Part shown: one piece after another, positions 1 to 12,493 of the stretch
Position numbering within the stretch: the first letter of the stretch is position 1
Layout of the letters: each line of letters begins with the position of its first letter
Source: Diplonema papillatum
Lineage: Eukaryota; Euglenozoa; Diplonemea; Diplonemida; Diplonemidae
Assembly: GCA_030068145.1 (NCBI GenBank)
Contig: JAPJBO010000055.1
Span: forward strand, 310,001 to 374,000
Direction of reading: 5' to 3'
Length of the DNA stretch: 64,000 nucleotides
Position numbers and translations under genes: made by a program
Notes under the pieces: model-generated
Seen by the model: only the letters and a program-made list of their open reading frames with translations
The model's database searches: none
What the model was told of the DNA's origin: nothing

Positions 1-1830
1 CGCTGTGCAAGCACACATCAGGGTGAAAGCATGTCTTGAGGGTTTGTATTCAACCAGCAGAAGCTGTCAGATAGTACCGATCCTATTTTATCATCAGTTG
101 CAGCTCTCGAATTTCTCCCAGTCAGCATGGTGTACAACAGACAACTCGCTGTGCAAGCACACATCAGGGTGAAAGCATGTCTTGAGGGTTTGTATTCAAC
201 CAGCAGAAGCTGTCAGATAGTACCGATCCTATTTTATCATCAGTTGCAGCTCTCGAATTTCTCCCAGTCAGCATGGTGTACAACAGACAACTCGCTGTGC
301 AAGCACACATCAGGGTGAAAGCATGTCTTGAGGGTTTGTATTCAACCAGCAGAAGCTGTCAGATAGTACCGATCCTATTTTATCATCAGTTGCAGCTCTC
401 GAATTTCTCCCAGTCAGCATGGTGTACAACAGACAACTCGCTGTTTGCAAGCAGAATCAGGGTGAAAGCATGTCTTGAGGGTTTGTATTCAGCCAGCGGA
501 AGCTGTCAGATAGTACCGATCCTATTTTATCATCAGTTGCAGCTCTCGAGGTTCTCTCAGTCAACAGCTCGTGGTGTAACTCGCTGTCTGCAAGCAGACA
601 TCAGGGTGAAAGCATGTCTTGAGGGTTTGTATTCAGCCAGCAGAAGCTGTCAGATAGTACCGATCCTATTTTATCATCAGTTGCAGCTCTCGAATTTCTC
701 CCAGTCAGCATGGTGTACAACAGACAACTCGCTGTTTGCAAGCAGAATCAGGGTGAAAGCATGTCTTGAGGGTTTGTATTCAGCCAGCGGAAGCTGTCAG
801 ATAGTACCGATCCTATTTTATCATCAGTTGCAGCTCTCGAATTTCTCCCAGTCAGCATGGTGTACAACAGACAACTCGCTGTTTGCAAGCAGAATCAGGG
901 TGAAAGCATGTCTTGAGGGTTTGTATTCAGCCAGCGGAAGCTGTCAGATAGTACCGATCCTATTTTATCATCGGTTGCAGCTCTCGAGGTTCTCTCAGTC
1001 AACAGCTCGTGGTGTAACTCGCTGTCTGCAAGCAGACATCAGGGTGAAAGCATGTCTTGAGGGTTTGTATTCAGCCAGCGGAAGCTGTCAGATAGTACCG
1101 ATCCTATTTTATCATCAGTTGCAGCTCTCGAATTTCTCCCAGTCAGCATGGTGTACAACAGACAACTCGCTGTTTGCAAGCAGAATCAGGGTGAAAGCAT
1201 GTCTTGAGGGTTTGTATTCAGCCAGCGGAAGCTGTCAGATAGTACCGATCCTATTTTATCATCAGTTGCAGCTCTCGAATTTCTCCCAGTCAGCATGGTG
1301 TACAACAGACAACTCGCTGTTTGCAAGCAGAATCAGGGTGAAAGCATGTCTTGAGGGTTTGTATTCAGCCAGCGGAAGCTGTCAGATAGTACCGATCCTA
1401 TTTTATCATCAGTTGCAGCTCTCGAATTTCTCCCAGTCAGCATGGTGTACAACAGACAACTCGCTGTTTGCAAGCAGAATCAGGGTGAAAGCATGTCTTG
1501 AGGGTTTGTATTCAGCCAGCGGAAGCTGTCAGATAGTACCGATCCTATTTTATCATCGGTTGCAGCTCTCGAGGTTCTCTCAGTCAACAGCTCGTGGTGT
1601 AACTCGCTGTCTGCAAGCAGACATCAGGGTGAAAGCATGTCTTGAGGGTTTGTATTCAGCCAGCGGAAGCTGTCAGATAGTACCGATCCTATTTTATCAT
1701 CAGTTGCAGCTCTCGAATTTCTCCAGTCAGAAGCTCGTGGTGTACAACAGAGAACTCGCTGTTTGCAAGCAGACACCAGGGTGAAAGCATGTCTTGAGGG
1801 ATTGTATCCAGCCAGCAGAAGCTGTCAGAT
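1..1830. repeat. Tandem array, 146/147-bp monomer with higher-order pattern
   Basis: About 12 monomers. The first three are near identical with a 146-bp period, so the reading frame shifts between units. Later ones are mostly 147 bp, so one frame stays open for about 500 codons. Two main monomer types alternate. Type A carries tcgaatttctcccagtcagc; type B carries tcgaggttctctcagtcaac. From about 440 onward the order is approximately B A A B A A A B A. The last monomer (about 1700-1830) is diverged. The open frame is a by-product of the period, not a gene. The array continues beyond the left edge. Confidence 0.95.
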
Positions 1831-2241
1831 AGTACCGATCCTTTTTTGTCATCAGTTGCAGATCTCGAGGTCATGATGTGGTTCTCGGTGGATGTGCGCC
1901 CATGTTCCTTCTCCCAGTCCATCTCGTGGTGTGACAACGGACCAATCGCTGACGCAGGACTGGCAATCTTCAATCTTTGCCGACTACCAGCCAATGGCCA
2001 ACCGAGAGACAGACGACCCAATTTTGAATGTAACAAAATACATGTGTAGGTTTGTAGACTACTTTCGTTTTGTTTTGTTCTGCTCGCTGCATCTTCTATT
2101 TATTGATATAACGTGAGCTACGCAAATGACCCCTTTATTATCCTATGTTTGGTAGTCAAGTTAGTCGAAAGCGGCGTTTGTGGATCGGGATTGGGATTAT
2201 AACTCAACTCACAACGTGGCAGACAACACACGACAGCACAC
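1831..2241. other. Unique spacer, no gene seen
   Basis: The diverged edge of the 147-bp array fades into unique sequence. Short frames on both strands show no recognisable protein and no shared splice pattern. Confidence 0.5.
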
Positions 2242-2572
2242 CTTGGCTCGTATCCATCTTCGATGTCGCTCTGCGAACGAACCATGCTCCATACGGGGAG
2301 GTTGTTCACGAGAACCGGCCTGCCGTACTCGCTGAGTCTGAGCTCGTACACGCCGCCGCAATCGCCCTGGTACGAGGGGCTGACCACGAAGAGGCAGACG
2401 GGTGCGACCCTGCGGAGCTTGAGATCCGACCCTTGGTACCCGAGGAAGCTCGCGAAGGAGTTCATGAAGTCCCGGTGGTCGCTGACGAAGTCCTTCAGCG
2501 TCCGCTTCAGGGCGATCCATTTCGCGACGCGCCCGTGCTTCGACGGGTCGTCGTCCTCGAGATCCTCGGAGG
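2242..2572 (-). CDS. Probable internal exon of an unrecognised protein
   Basis: A minus-strand open stretch of about 110 codons with non-repetitive, gene-like composition: an acidic start (SEDLEDDDPSKHGR) followed by mixed hydrophobic and charged residues with several aromatics. It is bounded by a plausible acceptor (ggggacag at 2573-2580, minus sense) and a donor (AAG/GTGTGC at 2241/2242). The entry phase is 1 and the exit phase 2, so it would be an internal exon. No partner exon was identified on either side. I do not recognise the family, and the call rests only on open frame, composition and splice-like borders. Confidence 0.35.
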
Positions 2573-3450
2573 CTGTCCCCATGGCCAGGGCCCGCCCTTT
2601 TCCCCACCCAGCTGCCCTCACACCTGTGGTGCAGCGGTTGAGGGCGAACTGTGCGCCGGCAGCGTTAACGCAACGCCTGGTTTTCGGTGCTTAGACCAAC
2701 CAACCTGCTGAAAATATAACTCTTTTGACAAGTGATTTCGCGGGCCGCGTTGATAACAACAGACCCCCCTTCTTACCGACCATACCAGAGAGTGGGCCGT
2801 GATGAAGTGCTTTGGCTGCACGATACCACCAGCGGGAGCACTAGGTGTCTCCTGTGTGAAAGGCGGCCACGCCTCCTTCAGTTTCAAGGAATCGCTGATA
2901 CTCCCGCAGGTTGCGAGTGGTGGTCCGTGTTCAACGGGGGTGGTGCCTTGAACAGCACCTCGCGATTCCTTCGTTGTTCAGCTTCGCACTCGCCGCAGCG
3001 TAGAATCCTGGTTCTAAGTGGGCCACTTCTGGTAAGCAGGACTGGCGACGCGGGATGAACCGAGAGCTGACTTAAGGTGTCCGAGTGATCGCTCATCAGA
3101 TCCCACAAAGGGTGGCGGTTCATCTTGACAGCAGGACGGTGGCCATGGAAGGCGGCATCCGATAATGAGTGTGTAACAACTCACCTGCCGAATGCACCGG
3201 TCCCGAAAATGGATGATGCTCAAGCGATCCACCCATAGTTGGCCGCGTACTGGTATCACAAAGCCAGGCGTGCGTAGGAGTGCGTGGTCCACGCCGCGAA
3301 GTCGTTGGCGTGAGCCTCGATGGAGCGTGGATGAGTGCAGATCTTGGTTGTAGTAGCGAATATTCAATGGAGAACATTGAAGGCCGAAGTGGAGAAGGTT
3401 TCCGTGTCAACAGCAATTGGACATGGGTCAGTCGGTCCTAAGGCAAGGTC
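2573..3450. other. Unique spacer, no gene seen
   Basis: Short overlapping frames on both strands, none with a recognisable domain. No repeat unit shared with the rest of the window was noticed. Confidence 0.4.
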
Positions 3451-4450
3451 AGCATTGAGCGCTCCAGTCTGTAGGCTGATCAGCATTGAGCGCTCCAGTC
3501 TGTGGGCTGAGCAGCATCGAGCGCTCCAGTCTGTAGGCTGATCAGCATTGAGCGCTCCAGTCTGTAGGCTGATCAGCATTGAGCGCTCCAGTCTGTAGGC
3601 TGATCAGCATTGAGCGCTCCAGTCTGTGGGCTGAGCAGCATCGAGCGCTCCAGTCTGTAGGCTGATCAGCATTGAGCGCTCCAGTCTGTAGGCTGATCAG
3701 CATTGAGCGCTCCAGTCTGTGGGCTGAGCAGCATTGAGCGCTCCAGTCTGTAGGCTGATCAGCATTGAGCGCTCCAGTCTGTGGGCTGAGCAGCATCGAG
3801 CGCTCCAGTCTGTAGGCTGATCAGCATTGAGCGCTCCAGTCTGTAGGCTGATCAGCATTGAGCGCTCCAGTCTGTGGGCTGAGCAGCATTGAGCGCTCCA
3901 GTCTGTAGGCTGATCAGCATTGAGCGCTCCAGTCTGTGGGCTGAGCAGCATCGAGCGCTCCAGTCTGTAGGCTGATCAGCATTGAGCGCTCCAGTCTGTA
4001 GGCTGATCAGCATTGAGCGCTCCAGTCTGTGGGCTGAGCAGCATTGAGCGCTCCAGTCTGTAGGCTGATCAGCATTGAGCGCTCCAGTCTGTAGGCTGAT
4101 CAGCATTGAGCGCTCCAGTCTGTGGGCTGAGCAGCATCGAGCGCTCCAGTCCTGTGGGCTGATCAGCATTGAGCGCTCCAGTCTGCGGGCTGAGCAGCAT
4201 CGAGCGCTCCAGTCTGTGGGCTGATCAGCATTGAGCGCTCCAGTCTGTGGCCTGAGCAGCATCGAGCGCTCCAGTCCTGTGGGCTGAGCAGCATTGAGCG
4301 CTCCAGTCTGTGGGCTGATCAGCATTGAGCGCTCCAGTCTGTGGGCTGAGCAGCATCGAGCGCTCCAGTCTGTGGGCTGATCAGCATTGAGCGCTCCAGT
4401 CTGTGGGCTGAGCAGCATCGAGCGCTCCAGTCTGTGGGCTGAGCAGCATT
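3451..4450. repeat. 31-bp tandem array (about 32 copies) with 155-bp higher-order unit
   Basis: The monomer is gagcgctccagtctgtaggc followed by tgatcagcatt. Variants differ at taggctgatc/tgggctgagc and catt/catc. The variants recur every five monomers (155 bp), so identical open frames reappear at 3542, 3697 and 3852. The 3' quarter (about 4140-4450) is less regular, with extra single C insertions. There are no spacers between units, so this is a minisatellite. Confidence 0.95.
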
Positions 4451-5550
<1,100 letters not shown>

Positions 5551-6587
5551 CCGATGGTAAACAAGGTTTCAGGTGCAGGAGCATGCAGAGGGTCACGTCA
5601 CAGCCGACGCTCCTTGCTGCCCGTAGTGACCTCTGAGGGTATGTGTGGGTGTGCCCTGCCAATGCGGTGTGCAAAAACACTGCACGGCAACCATCTTGCC
5701 TCGCGGACCAGCGTCCAGAAAACACTGGACCCCGCAGCAAGTCCTCGGCTTCGCAGTGGTGCAGCAAGGCACTGCCAAGGAGGAAGAAACCGAAGCCGAA
5801 GCCGGCCAGGATCCCTTCAGCTCTTTGTCTGGCAGCTTCGTCGAGCACTTCCTTCCAAGCTGGCGCGTATGGCGTAAGGCAGGCGCTTCATTTTGTTTGT
5901 GCGTGCCGGTTGATCGGTTTCCCCCTTGTACTTCCGTCATTTTCAGGTGAGGAATTCTGATCAACCAAAACTTGCTGTCTACGTCTTTTAGACTCACCTA
6001 GCGACTAACGCAGGCCATCACTACAGTTATTCTGCATTCTACCCTCAAAATCACGGTACACCGCGGTCTGTCAGGAGGGGTTGGACCGGCGTATGCCAAA
6101 CGCTGCTAGCGGCCGGTGCCTATTCTCGGTGATTTGCGCTGCATGCGTAGGTTTCGAGCCTGCGCGTCTCGTTGAGGATTGAGAAGGCATCGATTCGTTC
6201 AGATTCTACGCGGAAATGCGGCAGCGCTTGCGTGAATACCCCTCTCCGTTGGAGAGCCGGTCATTGCCCGGTGGTGCCGCAGGTAGCCGAACGTGCAGAC
6301 GGGCGGCACCGCAGGGCAACCTCACCGAAGCATCATGTTCTTGTACATCGACATGAACTGTTTGTGGGGTGTGTGTTCATGGCACAGGACCGGTTATCGA
6401 TTGTCGAATTGCATGAAATGAACTGGTTTGGGGGTTGTGGAGTTTCTCGGCAAAAACTGTTAGGGACTGTAGGGTGTATGGGTTTTCATGGCAAGCACTG
6501 GTTACCAACCGTGTAGATTCGGTTCGGATAGGTGCGGCTCCCTGGGAGGGAGGACGGGGTGTAGTCACGCCTTCGCAGTCCCAGGGC
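5551..6587. other. Spacer, dispersed repeats, no gene
   Basis: About 5880-5990 is a copy of a dispersed repeat also found at 10290-10375 and 44985-45115 (shared words gaattctgatcaacca, tacgtcttttta). About 6040-6585 lies immediately 3' of the rRNA-like segment in minus sense, but I could not match it to conserved 28S sequence. Confidence 0.4.
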
Positions 6588-6880
6588 CTCTTCCCATCCA
6601 CCGTCGCTATGAACGCTTGGCTGCCACAAGCCAGTTATCCCTGTGGTAATTTTTCTGTCACCTCCGGCTTCATCCCTTGAACATGAAGCGAGACCAAGGA
6701 TCGTTAGGCCATGCTTTCACACCGAGGATCGGTACTGAAGATCGTGTATCGAGCAAGCTTTTACCCTTATGCTCTACGCGAGATTTCTGTTCCCGCTGAG
6801 CTTGCCTTAGGACACCTGCGTTAATGTGTAACAGATGTGCCGCCCCAGCCAAACTCCCCACCTGACTGGTGTCTCCAAAC
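6588..6880 (-). rRNA. Partial eukaryotic 28S rRNA (peptidyl-transferase region)
   Basis: Read on the minus strand, the segment contains conserved large-subunit words in the right order: GGGGAGTTTGGCTGGGGCGG, TAACGCAGGTGTCCTAAGGC, GAACAGAAATCTCGCGTAGA, GGGTAAAAGC, TTACCACAGGGATAACTGGC and CAAGCGTTCATAGCGACG. These belong to domain V. Several otherwise conserved stretches are altered. Upstream (about 6881-7095) may be a diverged expansion segment; downstream the similarity stops abruptly at the GCGACG word. No complete 28S, 5.8S or 18S is present, so this looks like an isolated fragment or rRNA pseudogene. A second fragment is at 43362-43869. Confidence 0.88.
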
Positions 6881-7370
6881 GAGGATTCGCGAGCCGAAGC
6901 CCGTTTGTCGCTGGAAACGGATAAGCTACGGATCCGAAGACCCTAACCCCACAAGGGAGCAGCTGCACTGTATGTGTTCTCGTCGTCATCGCTACCGAGC
7001 TGACCTTTCCCGACTGAGAGTGACACACAAGAGAGATCCAGTCAGTAAATTCCAACAACAGTTGCAACCGACAAGGGTTGCACTCACGACGAAAGCGCGG
7101 CAAAAGTGACCCTTCCGGACGTCACGTAGCAAAAAGCTGGCATGGTGTGGTACTCATTTGCACGCAAAAAATGACTCCCCACTAACGCAACAAGAAGGAG
7201 TCCAAAAGCGAAGCAACAACGCCAACACGGAGACGCAAACCGAAGGCAGCCAAGCAGACCTCCCAGGGCAGGGGGGAACCTGCGGCGGTGAAGTAACGAA
7301 GCTCGTCCGAGTGACCGATGAAACCCCTTGTCAATACCACCCAACGACTGCGACGCGCGTGCGAAATGTC
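6881..7370. other. Spacer between 28S fragment and 117-bp array
   Basis: The first 200 bp may belong to the rRNA (diverged). The rest leads into the 117-bp array and carries partial units of it (gaccgatgaaaccccttgtc). No gene seen. Confidence 0.4.
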
Positions 7371-8660
7371 GGACGCTAGCGTCTGTCAAGAGCATGCGTG
7401 ACTCAGCCATGGTTTAAAGGTGAGATGAGAGGCATCGGCTCACTCTGTCAAAGGACCATACCACTAACGCAACAAGAAGAAAACCCCGGACGCTAGCGTC
7501 TGTCAAGAGCATGCGTGACTCAGCCATGGTTTAAAGGTGAGATGAGAGGCATCGGCTCACTCTGTCAAAGGACCATACCACTAACGCAACAAGAAGAAAA
7601 CCCCGGACGCTAGCGTCTGTCAAGAGCATGCGTGACTCAGCCATGGTTTAAAGGTGAGATGAGAGGCATCGGCTCACTCTGTCAAAGGACCATACCACTA
7701 ACGCAACAAGAAGAAAACCCCGGACGCTAGCGTCTGTCAAGAGCATGCGTGACTCAGCCATGGTTTAAAGGTGAGATGAGAGGCATCGGCTCACTCTGTC
7801 AAAGGACCATACCACTAACGCAACAAGAAGAAAACCCCGGACGCTAGCGTCTGTCAAGAGCATGCGTGACTCAGCCATGGTTTAAAGGTGAGATGAGAGG
7901 CATCGGCTCACTCTGTCAAAGGACCATACCACTAACGCAACAAGAAGAAAACCCCGGACGCTAGCGTCTGTCAAGAGCATGCGTGACTCAGCCATTGTTT
8001 AAAGGTGAGATGAGAGGCATCGGCTCACTCTGTCAAAGGACCATACCACTAACGCAACAAGAAGAAAACCCCGGACGCTAGCGTCTGTCAAGAGCATGCG
8101 TGGCACAGCCGTGTCTTAAAGAGAGAGGCGTTGGCTCACTCTGTCAAAGGACAATACACTGACGGAACGAGAGTGAGTGACCGATGAAGCCCCTTGTGAA
8201 TACCACCCAACGACTGTAACATAACACACGTGCACAATGCCGGACGCTAGCGTCTGTCAAGAGCATGCGTGGCACTGCGGTGTCTTAAAGGTGATGAGAG
8301 GCATTGGCTCACTCTGTCAAAGGACAATACCACTAACAACGAGAGTGAGTGACCGATGAAGCCCCTTGTCAATACCACCCAACGACTGTAACATAACACA
8401 CATGCACAATGCCGGACGCTAGCGTCTGTCAAGAGCATGCGTGGCACTGCGGTGTCTTAAAGGTGATGAGAGGCATTGGCTCACTCTGTCAAAGGACAAT
8501 ACCACTAACAACGAGAGTGAGTGACCGATGAAGCCCCTTGTCAATACCACCCAACGACTGGAACACACATGCACAATGCCGGACGCTAGCGTCTGTCGAG
8601 AGCATGCGTGGCACAGCCGTGTCTTAAAGGTGAGATGAGAGGCATCGGCTCACTCTGTCA
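7371..8660. repeat. 117-bp tandem array downstream of RFC3
   Basis: Units start with the palindrome-containing word ggacgctagcgtctgtcaag at 7371, 7488, 7605, 7722, 7839, 7956 and 8073 (exact 117-bp spacing). Expanded units follow at 8242, 8414 and 8581 (172 and 167 bp), which carry an extra block gtgaccgatgaagccccttg. The array reaches within about 60 bp of the RFC3 exon border, so it fills the region where the last RFC3 codons would be expected. Confidence 0.95.
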
Positions 8661-8713
8661 AAGGACAATACCGCTAAAAAAGACAAGAGAGAGCGAGAGA
8701 GAAAAGATGGTAC

Positions 8714-9727
8714 CTCGCACACGAAAGCTTCGAGATGGACGATGGCCTTGCTGCCCACCTGCAGGTTGTGCTCGAACTGCGCCGCGATGGCAGCGACCCT
8801 GATTTGGGTGTTCGAGTCGACGTGGGACATGAGGTGGGTTGCTAGCTCCTGCATGATGACGTCGCCCGGCACGCAGTTGCCCAGCAGCTCGTACAGCTTG
8901 GACCGCACCTCCCACACGCTCTTCGGCGTCTGCTCTTGGAGAATTTTGACCGCGATTTCGCGGATGAACGCGGACCAGTCGGGGAGCACTAGCTCTGTTC
9001 TGTCGTCGAGCGCGTTTTTGTGCACTTTCGTCGCTTCGAGGACGAGGATGGCCCGCCGCATGTTGTGGCCCGACTGCCGCGCGATGTTGACCGCGAGGCC
9101 GTCGGGGACGGTGACGCTCTCTTTTTTCCCCGTCGCCTTCAGAACCCGCACAAGATCCTGCGTCGACGGGAGGGGAACCCTGATCGCAAGGCACCGACTC
9201 CTCAGCGGCGGGAGGAGCCTCGTCAGGGAAGTCGTCAAAAGGATCAACCTGCATGTCGACATGTATCTTTCCATTGTGCGGCGGAGCGCCTGCTGGGCTC
9301 CTTTCGACAGCTTTTCGACCTCGTTGAGCACGACCACCTTGAACGCTCGTTTCCCGCCGGTGTCTGAAAGGGAGATTGTCTCCGCGATCTCCTTGACCAG
9401 GATCATGACGACTTGCCGGTCGTAGATTCCCGCGTCCGACGGGTTGACCTCGATGTGGAACTGGCTGACCAGGACGCCGACTTCGATCTCCTTCGACTCG
9501 GTCACTTTGAGCGTCCGGTGCTCGAGCCTCACCCTGCCGGCCCCGATGCCGAAGTGCGCCTTCAGCAGGGCCATTGCCCTCGTCTTCTTGCCGGCGCCGC
9601 TCGGCCCGCAGAACAGCAGGTGCGGAAAGTCACCGGATGCCGCGATCTTCACCAGGTTGTCGGTGACCTGGGGGTGGACGTCCAAGGCGTCGAGCGTCTT
9701 CGGACGGTGCACATCGACCCACAGCAT
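8714..9727 (-). CDS. RFC3: Replication factor C subunit 3 (clamp loader), 3' end unresolved
   Basis: Small RFC subunit of the AAA+ clamp loader that opens PCNA and loads it at primer-template junctions. The exon encodes 338 residues from ATG (MLWVDVHRPK). It has a Walker A motif GPSGAGKKT (residues 41-49), a Walker B-like VVVLNEVEK (131-139) and the RFC-box SRC motif (RSRC, 176-179). A C-terminal collar domain ends in QVGSKAIVHLEAFVCE. Family members usually carry about 15-20 more residues. The codon phase is 0 at a good donor (GAG/GTACCA at 8713/8714), so a short last exon should lie downstream. The direct read-through to a stop near 8624 runs into repeat sequence and does not look like RFC3. 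The last exon may lie in or beyond the 117-bp array. The family assignment is secure. Confidence 0.93.
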
Positions 9728-9839
9728 TGTACGACGACGACCACCTCGATAGGTGGCTCAACAGAAGTGGGCTATCGACGGCGGTACGTCGACGCAGTGA
9801 ATATCTACCCTCTACCCCTCCTGTTTTGGATTGCCTATA

Positions 9840-10010
9840 TTTCTAGCGTTTATTGTGGTTTAGAGGTTCGGTGGTTTAGGGTCTCCGGTTGACCATTGAG
9901 GCTGTGAGGCGGGTACGTATGAGGGTCGTAGGTATGATTATACACTTTAACTACGATTAGCCAAGTTTGTAAGTGTTGCGACCGACACCAAGAAGATATT
10001 CGCTTTGAAT
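9840..10010. repeat. Dispersed GTCTCCGG-type repeat upstream of RFC3
   Basis: About 115 bp upstream of the RFC3 start. It carries the words tagcgtttattgtggtttag, gggtctccggttgaccattg and gttgcgaccgacaccaagaa. The same string recurs at 32525-32710 and in shorter form at many places (about 10115, 21550, 22795, 23670, 24430, 29990, 32985, 33845, 37232, 38403, 39043, 39163). A similar copy sits just upstream of the HMG-like gene. Confidence 0.8.
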
Positions 10011-10785
10011 TCAGTCTTGGCCCCCCGGACTACTACAACTGGACTATTTTGAAGAACTAACGGAACGTTGACTGGTAACACTTTCTAGAGTTAAAGTTCG
10101 CTTGAAAATCCGGGGGTTTAGGGTCTCCCTCTTAGAGCAAGAATGGGCTATATGGTTACGGGTTGTATATTTGGTGCACGCTTTCGTTATGGGTTATGGC
10201 TAGCCATGTTTTTAGGCGGGCATCAGAACTCGAATGGCGCATAAGCTAAGCTCCTCCACTGCCAAGCCCATAGGACAGCATCTATTTATTTTTGTGTCAT
10301 TTTCAGGTAAGGAATTCTGATCAACCACCAATACGTCTTTTTAGCCTGCACAACACATTGAAGGGCAACCCGCAAGATTGTTAGTACTAAAAGAAAAGAA
10401 CGCAGAAACACCGCTCGGTTTTTAGTGACGCCCTGCCGATTCGAATCGGAATACGGGAAACGCTCAGCCGTTGGAAAAAAGACAACTAAGAAGCAAGGGG
10501 GAAAAAAAAAAAAAAAACAGAAACAACCGCAGCTTTCTCCGAAAGGCAAAGAAAGTGACGAAAGACGGGTCCTTCGTCGATTTCTTTTGACCCGCGCTCC
10601 CGAGAGAGTGTCTTTCGAGCTCGCTGCTTTCTTGATACACGCTCTCGCGAGAGCGTCTTTGCAACAGCTGGGCCCTCGTTTCGGGCGGGTCTTTTTAGAG
10701 TGAAGGTTGCGCTTGAGAATTCGGGGTTATAAAACTCACAGGCCGTGTTTTCACAGGAAACGGCTTTGTTCACGAAAGGGGACCA
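10011..10785. other. Repeat-derived spacer with poly-A tract
   Basis: Fragments of the GTCTCCGG and gaattctgatcaacca repeat families (10085-10375), a poly-A run at about 10502-10518, and a gene-free remainder. Confidence 0.45.
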
Positions 10786-11890
10786 TCGGGCCACTTCTCG
10801 AAAGTGACGCGTTGGACACTCCATGAGAACAACCGACCATTGCAAACGAACAACTGACGAAACGCGACCGCCTGCGTGGCGCCAATCCGAGAGTACCGAC
10901 GGCAGCAGTCGCTCGTATGGGCTGCTTTGAGAGCTCTGCAACGGGTGCAGTGGTCGGCGCATAGCTTAAGCATAACGAGTGTGTACCTACCCTCCCCCGT
11001 GTAATTGAGACAGCAGAAAACGCTTGTAATTGAGACACTTTTGGGGCTGAGGGCGGGGTGTCTCAATTACACGCGTTCAGGTTAATGGACATGTACCAAT
11101 GGGAGCACCACTGGATTGACACACTGCACGAAATGGGGTGTCCGGGCTCGCTTTGTTAGGTACAGGTGTCGCAGTGCCACAATAGAAATACATTAGCGCT
11201 TGAAATTGGGACACTTGTGGGAAAATTACGAAAATAGGTGTCTCAATTACACGAGCACGAGGGGGAGTAGGTATCGCAAGAAAGGCAGCGCCAGGCAGCA
11301 GCAGTAGTAGCGGGTCGGGGTGGCAACGGGTGCAGGAGTCTAACGAGTGTGTATCGCAAGAAAAGCAGCGCCAGGCAGCAGCAGTAGTAGCGCGTCAGCA
11401 GTATTTGCACGTCAGGTCGGGGTGGCAACGGGTGCAGTGGTCGGCGCATAGCTTAAGCATAACGAGTGTGTATCGCAAGAAAGGCAGCGCCAGGCAGTAG
11501 TAGCGCGTCAGCAGTATTTGCACGTCAGGTCGGGGTGGCAACGGGTGCAGGGGTCAGCACAAAGCTTGAGTACGACGGGTGTGTGCCATAAGTAGCGGAG
11601 CAAGCTTCATAAACACAACGAGAGACGCAAGGCGACCGCCAGGGTGGGCAGTGACAGCAGCAGTAGCACGTGAGAACTTGCACGTTAGGTTGGGGTGTCA
11701 ACGGGTGCAAGGGTCAGCTTGTAGCTCGAGTATGACAAGTCCATGCCATGATGTTGTGGAGCAACCTTCAGCAACTCAGCGAGAGACGTAAGGCGGCCGC
11801 CAAGTGTGGCCACAGACAGCAGCAGCGCCGGGTCCGCAGTATTTCGCCAGCACTAACTGCCAGCGAGTGACGGGCAATGCGCGCAAGCTT
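10786..11890 (-). repeat. Tandem copies of a Cys-rich, zinc-finger-like cassette
   Basis: Several imperfect copies (about 10794-10985, 11346-11465, 11466-11570, 11590-11730, 11800-11890). In minus sense they can be translated as a CxxxCxxC...CxxC pattern (LCADHCTRC, TCKYC). Internal stop codons and frame changes break most copies. More intact copies lie at 16614-16830 and 49285-49470. The Cys spacing would suit a small zinc-binding module, but no start or full gene is visible. It may be an exon relic or part of a mobile element. Confidence 0.6.
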
Positions 11891-12270
11891 AAGTACGACT
11901 AGAAGACGGTTCTGCTGCAGGTTCACCTGCAGCGCCCCTTGCTAGGTACCAGGCGCCGAACTTGCCATCGGCAGCGACGATGTAACTGGTGCAAATGAGC
12001 GGACGCCTGCTACAGGCATCCCCGGCTGCGATTCTCGTCATCAACCTGTGGGTCTATCAGAGTGGATGCCCTCCTGCGATGTGATGCCCCCTGCACGTCA
12101 AACTACGTGAGAAACAGCTCGTCAAGACAACCAATTGCGCGGTCTGGTAATGCTATTCAGTAGTGACCTCTTAGACCAATTCCGCAGAGGTCATGCCGTT
12201 CGGTAGTGGACGTAAGACCTTGTCACGGCAGGCCAGCTCTGCGGACGCAATGCTCGTAAGCAACGGCCGC
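11891..12270. other. Unique spacer, no gene seen
   Basis: No open frame of interest and no match to other repeats was noticed. Confidence 0.4.
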
Positions 12271-12274
12271 CGCA

Positions 12275-12490
12275 ATTTGAGCTACGTAAACCCCCTTTGC
12301 ACAGGCCAGACCAGCTGTATGCAACGCGGGGAGTGAGTGCTACCCGGCGGTGTCCACCTGCTGCTGCTGCATCGCAAGCTGCTGCTGGATGGAAACGTCT
12401 TCGATCATCTCCTCGACGCCATAGTACGACACGTTGAGCTATGTAAACCCCCTTTGCCCAGGCCAGACCAGCTGTATGCACGCGGGGAGT
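12275..12490 (-). pseudogene. Tandem copies of the last exon region of the CCCH/RRM gene
   Basis: One complete (about 12280-12428) and one partial copy (about 12430-12490) of a roughly 150-bp unit lie directly after the gene's own stop. The complete unit holds a possible acceptor (minus TTTACATAG/CTCAACG), then codons for LNVSYYGVEEMIEDVS and the Gln-rich end, then TAG. The parent gene reads straight through at the same point (FGCG-LNVSYYG). So the copies look like alternative terminal exons or decayed duplicates. Confidence 0.8.
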
Positions 12491-12493
12491 GAG

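Noticed and set aside
273..1784. 503-residue open frame
   Set aside because: It is the 147-bp satellite read in one frame; the period is a multiple of three and the three preceding 146-bp units break the frame.
3451..4450. CRISPR-like array
   Set aside because: Direct repeats without spacers, in a eukaryotic context.
8624..8713. RFC3 C-terminus by read-through
   Set aside because: Sequence after the donor is repeat-derived and unlike RFC3 tails.
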